From positions 62,001 through 126,000 of the forward strand of contig JAUNHV010000002.1 of NCBI GenBank assembly GCA_030523725.1: a stretch of DNA of 64,000 nt. Reading direction: 5' to 3'. The notes under the pieces were generated by a model. The model had not been told where the DNA came from and searched no databases. It was given only the letters and a program-made list of their open reading frames with translations. Made by a program: the position numbers and the translations under genes. Positions 42,511-51,602 of the stretch are shown here, piece after piece. Numbering within the stretch: position 1 is the first letter of the stretch; each line of letters begins with the position of its first letter. This stretch comes from Synergistaceae bacterium (GTDB lineage: Bacteria; Synergistota; Synergistia; Synergistales; Synergistaceae).

Positions 42511-43557
42511 ATGTTCGGTAGAAGAAGTCATGTTTTTAATAATGCTCTAGGGCTTGACATTGGAACAGCAAGTGTAGTAATGTGCACATTAGATAAAGGT
42601 GTTATTGTAGACGAGCCCTCAGTGGCTGTTGTTAAAGGTGAAGGACAAGACAGAGAACCTATAATTTATGGTACTCAAGCTAAAATGATGCTAGGTAGAA
42701 CGCCTGTTGGACTTACGATGGTTTCTCCGCTTGCAAATGGTGTTATTGCTGATTTCGATTTAACGTGTTCAATGGTGAAAAAATATATGCAACAATCAAA
42801 TATGGTTGGTACATTTAGCAGGCCGACTGTTGCTGTAGGTGTCCCTGCTGGTTCTACAGAGGTTGATAAAAATGCAGTTATTGATGTTGCGTTGCAAGCG
42901 GGAGCGAAGGAAGTAATTGTTGTTAGTAATTCTATTGCGGCTGCGTTAGGCAATGATTTGCCTGTAAAAGAGCCCACAGGAACTATGATTGTGTCTATTG
43001 GTGCTGGAATTTGTGAAGTGGCATCGATTTCTTTAGGGGGAATAGCCTATTGTGATACAATTAATATTGCGGGTAACTATTTTGATGAAATAATTACGAC
43101 AATGTTAAGAATGGATAAGCAATTTGCAATAGGTTCTGTAACAGCTGAAGAAGTTAAGATAAATATTGGAACTGCTTTAGCTGGTGATAAAGAACTTTTG
43201 ATGGATGTTAAGGGGAGAGATCTGTTAACAGGGCTACCGGGGGCGATGAGCCTTTCCTCTCGTGAAGTTCAAAAGGCACTTGATGAACCTATAATGCGTA
43301 TTGTTGAGCTAATTCACAATGCGCTAGAGGCTACACCTACAGAATTAATCAGAGATATTATGGATAATGGAATTATTCTTGATGGTGGTGCAGCACAGTT
43401 GCGTGGACTTGCTGCACGTCTCGTGCAGGAACTTAAAATTCCATTTCACGTATCAGAGAATCCTTTTCATTCTGTTGCAATAGGTTTAGCAAGAGTTCTT
43501 GAAATGAGCAACGGTAAACTAACAATTCCGGTAGAAATCGAGAGGATTGGTAAATAG
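42511..43557 (+). CDS. mreB: MreB-family actin-like cell-shape protein
   Basis: Filament-forming ATPase that guides lateral wall synthesis. The ATG at 42511 follows GGAGG and gives 348 aa; the longer frame from 42418 lies within the upstream gene. Actin-fold parts: phosphate-1 loop GLDIGTASVVM, VISPL-type GVIADFD, connect-1 NSIAAALG, and the adenosine motif DGGAAQLRGLAARL. The phosphate-2 loop, usually DIGGGTTE, reads SIGAGICE (162-169): the catalytic Asp and the Gly-Thr pair are replaced. The gene order mreB-mreC-mreD-mrdA-rodA shows it is the shape locus MreB, perhaps with altered ATP hydrolysis. Confidence 0.9.
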   Translation: MFGRRSHVFNNALGLDIGTASVVMCTLDKGVIVDEPSVAVVKGEGQDREPIIYGTQAKMMLGRTPVGLTMVSPLANGVIADFDLTCSMVKKYMQQSNMVGTFSRPTVAVGVPAGSTEVDKNAVIDVALQAGAKEVIVVSNSIAAALGNDLPVKEPTGTMIVSIGAGICEVASISLGGIAYCDTINIAGNYFDEIITTMLRMDKQFAIGSVTAEEVKINIGTALAGDKELLMDVKGRDLLTGLPGAMSLSSREVQKALDEPIMRIVELIHNALEATPTELIRDIMDNGIILDGGAAQLRGLAARLVQELKIPFHVSENPFHSVAIGLARVLEMSNGKLTIPVEIERIGK

Positions 43558-43562
43558 CTATA

Positions 43563-44372
43563 ATGCGTGAAGTGGCCAGAGAAAGCTCCTACTGGATTCA
43601 TAGTGTAGTTAGTGTTGTTGCTTCAGTTATTTTGATAGTGTGTTTTTCTTTTGCACCCAATACCAAAAGATTAGTAGTAGGTATTTGGATTTCAGCTCTT
43701 AGTTACATCGAAGCACCAGTCGTTGTGTGTAGGAATAGCATGGAATCTTTAACTGATTTTTTCTTGGCTAGAAAAAATTTGAACCAAAAAATAACTGAAA
43801 TGGAATTGCACCTTATGTCTATGCAGGAAGCAATTGAAAGAAGTAGTGTGCCAATTGTAGAATCTGAGCAGGAAGGATATATCTTGGCAGATGTAGTTGC
43901 TCGAAGCCAAGATGATTGGTGGAATGAATTTGAAATAAACAAGGGTTCCCTTGATGGAATTAGCGAACATTCCGCTGTTATTGCCGATGGCTTTTTAGTT
44001 GGTAAAGTAAAAGACGTTTATCCTCATGCCAGTCGTGTTGTTATGATTACATCTTCGGAATTTATTCATGTTGTAACTGTTGCTGATACACGTGATCTGG
44101 GACTCATTTCTGGTGATGGGCAGGGTAACATCACGCTTAGCTTCATACCGGTAGATAGAATGTTGCAGGATGGAATGAAAATATATACAAGTATTATGAG
44201 TAGTTCAATTCCGCCTGGAATAGCAGTTGGGCAGGTAATTTCTGTTGGCGAAAAAAAAACACTCTACAGAGATTATAGTGTGAAGGCAGGGGCACATTTG
44301 ACGCAGTTATATACTGTTGCAATTATTAAAAATAGTAATAAAGGTAATTCAACTTCAAGGAATAATAAATGA
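43563..44372 (+). CDS. mreC: Rod shape-determining protein MreC
   Basis: Inner-membrane scaffold linking MreB filaments to wall synthesis. One N-terminal transmembrane helix (SVVSVVASVILIVCFSF), a coiled coil (about 62-100, FLARKNLNQKITEMELHLMS), then the periplasmic beta-rich core with VARSQDDWWNEFEINKGS, GFLVGKVKDVYPHASRV and GLISGDGQGN. Length 269 aa. It begins 5 nt after mreB and overlaps mreD. Confidence 0.93.
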   Translation: MREVARESSYWIHSVVSVVASVILIVCFSFAPNTKRLVVGIWISALSYIEAPVVVCRNSMESLTDFFLARKNLNQKITEMELHLMSMQEAIERSSVPIVESEQEGYILADVVARSQDDWWNEFEINKGSLDGISEHSAVIADGFLVGKVKDVYPHASRVVMITSSEFIHVVTVADTRDLGLISGDGQGNITLSFIPVDRMLQDGMKIYTSIMSSSIPPGIAVGQVISVGEKKTLYRDYSVKAGAHLTQLYTVAIIKNSNKGNSTSRNNK

Positions 44373-44845
44373 TGCAAAAAAAATTTGTAGTAGGCATATG
44401 GCTTTTGCAGGATCTGTTACAGGTATTACTTATTGGCTTCTGTCTGGTGCCAAATTTATGCGTAACATATCTATTACTAGTTACAATGCTGGATTTTTCC
44501 AACGATGCACTTGCAAGAGATGCACTTTGGGGGGCATTTGTTGGTGGAATTTTGTATGACTTGCGTTGGACTAATGTTCCTGGTGCTTCTGCCTTACTTT
44601 GGTGTCTTAGTTTAGCTGTTGCATCAGCTGTGTGGGGGCACATTCCACAAAATGCTAGAAATTATGTTGCTCATTTTTGGTTAGTGTTTTTTGTCCTCTT
44701 GTCTTCAGAATTAATTCATTTTGTGCTATTTGCTGTATCAAGTGGTGCAATACTGAGATTGATGTTGCTAAATATGGTGATGAGTCTAGTAGTTGCTCTT
44801 ATTTCTAGTGCTATATTTATGAGGAATCAACACGGTGATTTTTGA
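44369..44845 (+). CDS. mreD: Rod shape-determining protein MreD
   Basis: Integral membrane partner of MreC. The 158 aa form about five hydrophobic helices (for example VCVTYLLLVTMLDFSNDA-type and FWLVFFVLLSSELIHFVLF). The motif GAFVGGILYDLRWTNVPGAS, near residue 60, is characteristic of MreD. The start overlaps the mreC stop (ATGATG), with AAGGAA upstream, and the end overlaps the mrdA GTG by 11 nt, so coupling is likely. Confidence 0.88.
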   Translation: MMQKKFVVGIWLLQDLLQVLLIGFCLVPNLCVTYLLLVTMLDFSNDALARDALWGAFVGGILYDLRWTNVPGASALLWCLSLAVASAVWGHIPQNARNYVAHFWLVFFVLLSSELIHFVLFAVSSGAILRLMLLNMVMSLVVALISSAIFMRNQHGDF

Positions 44846-46583
44846 CAATAATAGTAACAAAAATTTTTTGGTGACAAAGCGTATTCAGCTAGTAAGGGTT
44901 GTAATATTGGCTTTGTCTTTTGTGTTGCTTTCTGCGTTGGCATACTACCAAATATTTTTTCGTAGCAGATATGTCATATTGGCACGTAAAAACAGATTAC
45001 GTTCTATTCGTATGGAGGCACCAAGAGGAAGTATATATGATCATAATGGGAATCCGCTAGCTTTAAATGTCATAATGTTTGATATAAAATGTTATCCTAA
45101 TATTTTGTTGCAAGATGATAATATGAAGCGTATTGCTGAAGCTTTAACACGATGTGGAATTGTAACAACCGAAAAAATTCTAGATGAAAAGTTGCGCAAA
45201 CAATACACCACTCCATATTCGGCAATTACTGTTGCGAAAAATCTTACTTTTGCTCACGTTGCTGAGATCATTTCTGATGAAAACATAAATTCTCTGGTGT
45301 TCCCAACCAGATCTTGGAAAAGAACTTATCCATCCGGTAAATATACTGTTCACGTGGTAGGCTATGTTGGGGAAATCAGTGATAAGGAATTAGAAAAACG
45401 TCAGGGAACTAATTATCATGGCGGTGATACGGTTGGCAAAAACGGGATTGAGTATGTGTATGAGGATGATCTTTTTGGAGAGCCTGGTGAGGAACTTATA
45501 GAAGTTGATGCTAAGGGACGCAAGGTTAAGGATGTAGTTTATAATGAACCAGTCAAAGGTGACGATATATTTTTAACGATTGATCTTGAAGCTCAAAAGT
45601 ACGCGGCAGAGTTGCTGGGTGATTTCCGTGGAGCTGTTGTCGTTATGGATGTGAGAGATGGTAGTATTTTGGTACTGTATTCTTCACCTTCATATGATCC
45701 CAATAGTCTTACATGGGGGATTACGCATGAGGACTGGCTTGCTATGTCTGATCATAGGGAGCGCCCCATGATGAACAGAGCAATTTCCGGTGCGTATCCC
45801 CCAGCTTCTACTTTCAAGGCAATTATGGGAAGTGCGTTGCTCGAGAAAAATGTTGCTAATATGTATTCCCAAGTTTATTGTAGTGGATATTATGAACTTG
45901 GAGGAACAAAATTTAGATGCTGGCGGCACTCAGGACATGGAACAGAGAATATTTTTAGAGCTCTTTCTGATTCCTGTGACGTGTATTTTTATACATTAGC
46001 CCATAGAGCAGGAATAAACGCCTTAACAGATGTTGCTGAGAAGTTTGGTGTTGGCAAAAAAACAGGTATAGATCTTACTAGTGAATCTTCAGGGACACTT
46101 CCTACCCCAAAGTGGAAAAAGCACAGATTAAAAGTGGGATGGTATGGTGGTGATACTGTAAACTTTTCAATTGGGCAGGGATACGTTTTAATGACCCCAC
46201 TGCAAGTGCTACGCGCCTATGCTGCGATTGCAAACGGTGGTAAACTTGTAACCCCATATATTAGGCAAGGAAAGGTCAAGACAGCAAAAGCACTTGGAAT
46301 ATCACATTTGACCCTGGAAACTATAAAAAAGGGATTATATGCGGTTACACATGGTGGAACTGGAACTAGGGCAAGTGCTTTTGGTGTTGATGTGTCCGGA
46401 AAAACTGGTACAGCCCAAAATTCGCAGGGTGCGGACCATGCTTGGTTTGTTGGTTTTGCACCTAGTGGTCAACCTAAGTATGCTGCTGTCGTTATAGCTG
46501 AAGCAGGAGAACATGGTTCTTCCGTTTGTGGTCCAATTGTAGGAAAAATTTTGTCTTATTTAATTACAGGCAAAAAACATTAG
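44835..46583 (+). CDS. mrdA: Penicillin-binding protein 2 (elongasome transpeptidase)
   Basis: Cross-links peptidoglycan for cell elongation. One transmembrane helix near 20-40, the PBP dimerisation (pedestal) domain (about 55-230, LRSIRMEAPRGSIYDHNG), then the transpeptidase with S325-T-F-K328, SDSCD as the second motif and K523-T-G-T as the third. Length 582 aa. GTG start with GAGG 9 nt upstream. The order mreBCD-mrdA-rodA pairs it with its glycosyltransferase partner RodA. Confidence 0.95.
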   Translation: MIFDNNSNKNFLVTKRIQLVRVVILALSFVLLSALAYYQIFFRSRYVILARKNRLRSIRMEAPRGSIYDHNGNPLALNVIMFDIKCYPNILLQDDNMKRIAEALTRCGIVTTEKILDEKLRKQYTTPYSAITVAKNLTFAHVAEIISDENINSLVFPTRSWKRTYPSGKYTVHVVGYVGEISDKELEKRQGTNYHGGDTVGKNGIEYVYEDDLFGEPGEELIEVDAKGRKVKDVVYNEPVKGDDIFLTIDLEAQKYAAELLGDFRGAVVVMDVRDGSILVLYSSPSYDPNSLTWGITHEDWLAMSDHRERPMMNRAISGAYPPASTFKAIMGSALLEKNVANMYSQVYCSGYYELGGTKFRCWRHSGHGTENIFRALSDSCDVYFYTLAHRAGINALTDVAEKFGVGKKTGIDLTSESSGTLPTPKWKKHRLKVGWYGGDTVNFSIGQGYVLMTPLQVLRAYAAIANGGKLVTPYIRQGKVKTAKALGISHLTLETIKKGLYAVTHGGTGTRASAFGVDVSGKTGTAQNSQGADHAWFVGFAPSGQPKYAAVVIAEAGEHGSSVCGPIVGKILSYLITGKKH

Positions 46584-46599
46584 CAGACGGGGTGCGAAT

Positions 46600-47715
46600 A
46601 TGAAAACAAATTTTTCTTCCATCAGAGAGCTTTGGAACAGATTGGATAAAGTATTATTTTTTATTCCATTAGTGCTTCTGTGTTGTGGGCTTCTTAGTAT
46701 TTATTCACAGTGTGCACTGATTGACCAATCTATTTTGCAGTTTGGAATTTTATCTCGCCAAATTATTTGGTCATTGGTAGGGCTTATTTTTTACTTTTTT
46801 ATAGTCTTATTTGACTATAAAGTAATATATCGTTACACCACAGTTTTATATGCTATTCTGATGGTGATGCTACTTTTGTTACTAGTAATTGATTATGCTA
46901 CAAAAGGGGCAAGCCGTTGGTTTAACTTGGGATTTATGCGATTTCAACCATCTGAGTTTGGAAAAATTGTTTGGGCCTTTGTAATAGCCTTTATGTGTAG
47001 CAATTTTCCACCTAAGCGATTTTATGACATAGGTATCACGTTGGCTGTTGCTGGTGCAACCATACTCCCCATACTGCTTCAGCCTGATTTAGGTAGCACA
47101 TTAGTTTATGTTGTGATGCTTTTGGCTGTTTTTGTTGTTGCATGTATTCCTTGGAAATATATTTGGGGACTCGTTGGAATTGCACTTGGTTCTTTTCCAC
47201 TTCTTTGGCCATTTTTGAAAGAGTATCAAAAGTTAAGGATTCTTGTGTTTATAAATCCATCTTTAGATCCTCGTGGTGCGGGTTATAATGTTATACAATC
47301 TCGCATAGCGGTGGGGAGTGGTGGTTTTTTCGGTAAAGGTTTTATGCAAGGTACACAGGGGAAATTGCATTTTTTGCCCGAACCGCATACGGATTTTATT
47401 TTTAGTGTTTTTTCTGAGGAATTTGGTTTTGTTGGTAGTTCAATGGTCATCTTGTTGTATGTAACTCTTATGATGAGAATTCTACAGATAGCAGAAAAAA
47501 CTCAGGATGAAAAAGCTCGTTATGTGTGTATAGCGATAGTAGCTTGTTTGTGGTTTGCTGTGACGGAAAGTGTTGCAATGACAGTTGGACTTGCTCCTGT
47601 TACTGGAATTCCATTACCGCTTTTTAGCTATGGTGGTAGCAGTATTCTTGTTACCTTCATGATGCTTGGTATTGTCCAAAGTATCGGGATTGCGGCAAAT
47701 GAAGGAGAAAATTAG
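46600..47715 (+). CDS. rodA: Peptidoglycan glycosyltransferase RodA
   Basis: SEDS-family membrane glycosyltransferase that polymerises lipid II with PBP2. About ten hydrophobic helices; signature regions ASRWFNLGFMRFQPSEFGK, LQPDLGSTLVY (essential Asp area), RIAVGSGGFFGKGF, FLPEPHTDFIFSVFSEEFG and GIPLPLFSYGGSS are all present. Length 371 aa. It starts 16 nt after mrdA and its TAG overlaps the GTG of the radical SAM gene by one base. Confidence 0.95.
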   Translation: MKTNFSSIRELWNRLDKVLFFIPLVLLCCGLLSIYSQCALIDQSILQFGILSRQIIWSLVGLIFYFFIVLFDYKVIYRYTTVLYAILMVMLLLLLVIDYATKGASRWFNLGFMRFQPSEFGKIVWAFVIAFMCSNFPPKRFYDIGITLAVAGATILPILLQPDLGSTLVYVVMLLAVFVVACIPWKYIWGLVGIALGSFPLLWPFLKEYQKLRILVFINPSLDPRGAGYNVIQSRIAVGSGGFFGKGFMQGTQGKLHFLPEPHTDFIFSVFSEEFGFVGSSMVILLYVTLMMRILQIAEKTQDEKARYVCIAIVACLWFAVTESVAMTVGLAPVTGIPLPLFSYGGSSILVTFMMLGIVQSIGIAANEGEN

Positions 47716-49469
47716 TGCAGCAGACTATAGGTGTCGATAAATTAAAATATATTCTTTCTCAAGTGAAACATCCATCACGTTACATTGGGGGTGAATGGGG
47801 AGCGATTTGTGAGCAGAAAGCAAACTCAGCTACAATTTGTTTAGCTTTTCCTGACCTTTACGAAGTTGGAATGAGCTATTTGGGTTTTCAAATTTTATAT
47901 TCTCTTATCAACTCTTTACCATATGCTACAGCTGAACGTGTGTATGCTCCATGGGTTGATGCAGAAACTGTGATAAGAAAAGAAAACACGCCCCTTTGGT
48001 CTCTTGAAACCAAAAATCCATTGAAAAATTTTGACGCAATTGGTTTTACTTTACAATATGAATTATCTTACACAAATATCTTGACAATTTTATCACTTGC
48101 TAACATTGCTTTTCGTTCGGATAAAAGAACGGATGATGATCCAATAATTGTTGCTGGTGGTGTCGGTGCTCTTTATCCAGCGCCTCTTGAGGCTTTTGTT
48201 GATGTGTTTTTGCTTGGTGATGGCGAAGCGACCTTGCCAAGGTTGATGAAAGTTTTGAAGGAAATGAAGGGGCAAAGCAGAGATGCAAAATTGAAAGAAA
48301 TTGCAAAAATAAAAGGCGCTTATGTCCCTCATTGCAGTGTATTACCGGCAACAAGAGTAATTGTAGAGAACTTAGAAAATGAATTTATCCCTAACACTAT
48401 GATTGTACCAAATACGAGCATAGTGCATGATAGAGTTGCTGTACAAGTTTTTAAAGGGTGTACCAGAGGGTGTCGCTTTTGTCAAGCGGGGATTATAGAT
48501 AGACCTGTTCGTGAGAGAAATTCTAAAAGTGTCCTTCAACAAATAGAAAATCTTCTAAAATTTACAGGTTGGGACGAGGTAGGGCTCTTGTCTCTAGCAA
48601 CCTGCGATTGGTCTTGCTTGAAAGAGACATTGGACAAACTCTCAGAATATTTAGCAAAAGATAAGGATCGTCTTTCCCTGCCAAGCTTGCGTGTAGATGC
48701 TTTTTCAGTAGGTATGGCGGCTACTTTGGAAAAGTTACGCAAAGGAGGCTTAACCTTTGCACCTGAAGCAGGAACGCAGCGTTTGAGAGACGTCATTAAC
48801 AAAGGCGTTACGGACAACGATATAAATGACGCCTTGACTTCTACATTTGAGCATGGCTGGGATAGAGTAAAACTTTATTTTATGATGGGACTTCCAACAG
48901 AAACGGATGAAGATTTGGATGGAATTACAGAAATTTGCAACAGAGCATTTAGCATTGCAAAACAATACAAACGTCGTGGAGATATCAATGTTTCCGTTGC
49001 TGGATTTGTGCCAAAACCACACACGCCATTTCAGTGGGAAAAGCAGGCTACAATAGAGGAACTTTGGGAAAAAGGCAAACGTATAAAACACAGCATAAAA
49101 AATAAACATATATCTCTTTCTTATCATGAACCGGAGCAAACATTCTTGGAGGGCGTTTTTGCACGTGGTGACAATAAGCTTTCCGATGTTTTGGAATGCG
49201 TTTGGAATATGGGAGAACGATTTGACGGTTGGACGGAACATTTCAATTTTGAAAATTGGCGAAAAGCATTTGCGGAAACGGGGATTGAACCAACTACTTA
49301 TACCAGGAAAATAAATCTCTCTGACACCTTGCCATGGGATCATATAAATGTTGGTGTGACAAAGGAATTTCTTTTGGAAGAAAGAGAAAAGGCATACATG
49401 ACAGAGACTACTCACGATTGTAGGCAAGGCTGTAATGCATGTGGTTGGCAAGATATATGCAAGAAGTAG
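47715..49469 (+). CDS. Radical SAM protein, TIGR03960 family, function unknown
   Basis: Radical SAM enzyme with an N-terminal B12-binding-like region (about 20-190) and the core. The [4Fe-4S] motif is GCTRGCRFCQ (Cys at about 249, 253, 256), followed by radical-SAM strands ending KLYFMMGLPTETDEDLDGI. The C-terminus carries a Cys cluster (CRQGCNACGWQDIC), perhaps a second metal site. It matches the TIGR03960 family, normally encoded beside DUF2344 and RNase G as here; its reaction is unknown. GTG start overlapping the rodA stop by one base. Confidence 0.88.
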   Translation: MQQTIGVDKLKYILSQVKHPSRYIGGEWGAICEQKANSATICLAFPDLYEVGMSYLGFQILYSLINSLPYATAERVYAPWVDAETVIRKENTPLWSLETKNPLKNFDAIGFTLQYELSYTNILTILSLANIAFRSDKRTDDDPIIVAGGVGALYPAPLEAFVDVFLLGDGEATLPRLMKVLKEMKGQSRDAKLKEIAKIKGAYVPHCSVLPATRVIVENLENEFIPNTMIVPNTSIVHDRVAVQVFKGCTRGCRFCQAGIIDRPVRERNSKSVLQQIENLLKFTGWDEVGLLSLATCDWSCLKETLDKLSEYLAKDKDRLSLPSLRVDAFSVGMAATLEKLRKGGLTFAPEAGTQRLRDVINKGVTDNDINDALTSTFEHGWDRVKLYFMMGLPTETDEDLDGITEICNRAFSIAKQYKRRGDINVSVAGFVPKPHTPFQWEKQATIEELWEKGKRIKHSIKNKHISLSYHEPEQTFLEGVFARGDNKLSDVLECVWNMGERFDGWTEHFNFENWRKAFAETGIEPTTYTRKINLSDTLPWDHINVGVTKEFLLEEREKAYMTETTHDCRQGCNACGWQDICKK

Positions 49470-49503
49470 ATTTTTGGTTTTATGTTATTTGTGGAGATGA
49501 AGT

Positions 49504-50112
49504 ATGTCTAGAATTAGAATAATTTTTTCAAAAACTGGTCTTGCTACCTACATAAATCATCAAGATTTGCCAATTATTTTTTCTCGTAGCTTGAAACGTA
49601 CAGGAGTAAACCTTGAGTTTACCCAGGGATTTTCACCTCATCCAAGATTAAGTTTTTCTGTTGCTTTAGCAATTGGTGTTGAGGGAAAAGCTGAGGTTGC
49701 AGATTTTTGGGTGGAAGATGAAACCGTGCAAAATATATCCAGGATAAACGATTTTCTTCCTGAGGGTTTTCGTGTGCTAGATTATTTTGAAATACACAAT
49801 GATTTTCTTTTGGGAAAACAAATTAAGGCAGCAAATTACGATTTAGCTTTCAAAGATGTCACGCTAGCGCAAAAAGCACAGGAGATTTTGTGTGAAAAAT
49901 TAACGGAAGAAAATGCGTTGGTAAGAATGGAGACAAAGGAGAATGTAATTTGCCTTACGGTGCTTCTGCCGGAGCGTTTTAGTGCGTCTTATTTTGTGAA
50001 ACAGCTTAAAGAAAATGAGATAATTTCAGGTTGGCAAGATATAAAAATGACAAGGAATGCGATAGGAAAAATTGACGAAGTGACAAATGAAATTATGGTT
50101 CCAAGGTCATAA
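49504..50112 (+). CDS. TIGR03936/DUF2344 protein, function unknown
   Basis: A 202-aa protein matching DUF2344, the constant partner of the TIGR03960 radical SAM protein; in some bacteria the two are fused. The diagnostic N-terminus reads IRIIFSKTGLATYINHQDLP and continues RSLKRTGVNLEFTQGFSPHP. GGAGATG precedes the ATG. It lies 34 nt after the radical SAM gene and just before rng. A role in RNA modification is sometimes assumed from the RNase G neighbour; that is inference only. Confidence 0.85.
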   Translation: MSRIRIIFSKTGLATYINHQDLPIIFSRSLKRTGVNLEFTQGFSPHPRLSFSVALAIGVEGKAEVADFWVEDETVQNISRINDFLPEGFRVLDYFEIHNDFLLGKQIKAANYDLAFKDVTLAQKAQEILCEKLTEENALVRMETKENVICLTVLLPERFSASYFVKQLKENEIISGWQDIKMTRNAIGKIDEVTNEIMVPRS

Positions 50113-50132
50113 TTTTTTAGTGGGTTAGAGTA

Positions 50133-51602
50133 ATGCAATTTTCTTCAAAAAAAATTGTAGCAAATTTAATAGACAAGGAAGAACAACGAATTGCTATCCT
50201 TGGAACAAATGGCAAACTTGATGAAATTTTTATCAGTGATGCTGAAAATCCCGACTCGATAGGTGCAATATACAAGGCTAAAATAAATAATATTGTCAAG
50301 GGAATGAATTCAGCCTTTTTGGATTTAGGTGGGGGGCAGACAGCATTTTTTTATCTAGGAAAAACACATGAGACCTTTACCCAAGGGCAACATGTAATTG
50401 TTCAAATTGTTAAACCTGCTGTTAAGGGGAAAGTTGCACGTGCTACAACAAAAATTTCACTTTCGTCTCATTCTTTAGTCTTGTTGCCTAATGAAAGAAC
50501 AGTGGGGGTTTCCAAAAATATTACAGATGAAGAAAAAAGAGTTGCTCTGCATAAGCTTGCAGCAAAAATTCGTCCTAATGGTTTTGGGGTTATCATAAGA
50601 ACACTGGCACTTGACGCGACGGAAGCAGAGCTTTCTGATGAAATTGACAAATTAGTTCACAAATGGCAGGAAATTACAGATGCTTCAGCTCATCTTACTC
50701 ATCCAGCCTTGCTTTGTAAGGAGTCAAATTTATTAGAAAAAGTTTTAAAAAAGTATTTATCAAACCAGTTTGACGAGATTGTTACAGATGATGAGTCGTC
50801 AGTAGAAGAAATAAGAAAAATTGTAGATGACACTTTACTCGGTGCACCGATAGATGTTAATTTTTACAATGGCAATACACCGTTGTTTGAACTTTACGGA
50901 ATAGAAAAAGAAATTGCTTTGCTTTTTGAAAGAAAAGTTTGGCTCTCTTCTGGTGCTTTTCTTGTGATAGACAGAACTGAAGCGCTTACCGTAATTGATG
51001 TGAATAGTGGTAAATTCGTTGGCAAAAATGAGCTTGCAGATACTGTCCTTGCGGTAAATCTGGAGGCATGTGAGGAAATTGCAAGGCAATTGCGTTTGCG
51101 TGCTATTGGTGGAATAGTAATAGTTGATTTCATAGATATGTTTTCTCGTGAAGATGCGGAGCGAGTTATTGCGAGACTTGAAGCAATCTTTAAGGATGAC
51201 AGATCAAAGGTTCAGTTGTATGGCATAACAAATTTAGGGCTTGCTCAAATAACAAGAAAAAAAGAACGTAAGGAACTTGCATCACTTCTTGCCACGACCT
51301 GTCCGTGTTGTGGTGGAAAAGGTATAATTCAAAAGCCACGAAGTGTTGCTATTCAGATAAAAAGGTTTATTAGAAAAAATATTTCTGCATCACATAATGA
51401 AGCTTTATTACTTGAATGTGATTCAGAGGTCGCAAATTATATAAGAAAATATTTTCTAAATTCTTGGGAAAATGAATTTAGTGTAAAGCTTCTGTTTGTC
51501 GAGACGTGTAATCTGTCAAAAGATAATTATAAACTTTTAACGGCAGGTACATTAGAGGAAGTAGAACAGTCAAGAGGAAATTATATAAAGAGGAAAGAAT
51601 AA
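50133..51602 (+). CDS. rng: Ribonuclease G/E family endoribonuclease
   Basis: Processes and degrades RNA, including 16S rRNA 5' maturation in E. coli. The S1 domain (about 38-125, YKAKINNIVKGMNSAFLDLG) leads into the RNase H-like and DNase I-like catalytic part with metal-binding Asp in VIDVNSGKF (near 290) and VIVDFIDM (near 335), and the zinc-link CPCCGGKG (near 390). At 489 aa it equals E. coli RNase G and lacks the long RNase E scaffold tail. It directly abuts smc. Confidence 0.94.
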   Translation: MQFSSKKIVANLIDKEEQRIAILGTNGKLDEIFISDAENPDSIGAIYKAKINNIVKGMNSAFLDLGGGQTAFFYLGKTHETFTQGQHVIVQIVKPAVKGKVARATTKISLSSHSLVLLPNERTVGVSKNITDEEKRVALHKLAAKIRPNGFGVIIRTLALDATEAELSDEIDKLVHKWQEITDASAHLTHPALLCKESNLLEKVLKKYLSNQFDEIVTDDESSVEEIRKIVDDTLLGAPIDVNFYNGNTPLFELYGIEKEIALLFERKVWLSSGAFLVIDRTEALTVIDVNSGKFVGKNELADTVLAVNLEACEEIARQLRLRAIGGIVIVDFIDMFSREDAERVIARLEAIFKDDRSKVQLYGITNLGLAQITRKKERKELASLLATTCPCCGGKGIIQKPRSVAIQIKRFIRKNISASHNEALLLECDSEVANYIRKYFLNSWENEFSVKLLFVETCNLSKDNYKLLTAGTLEEVEQSRGNYIKRKE

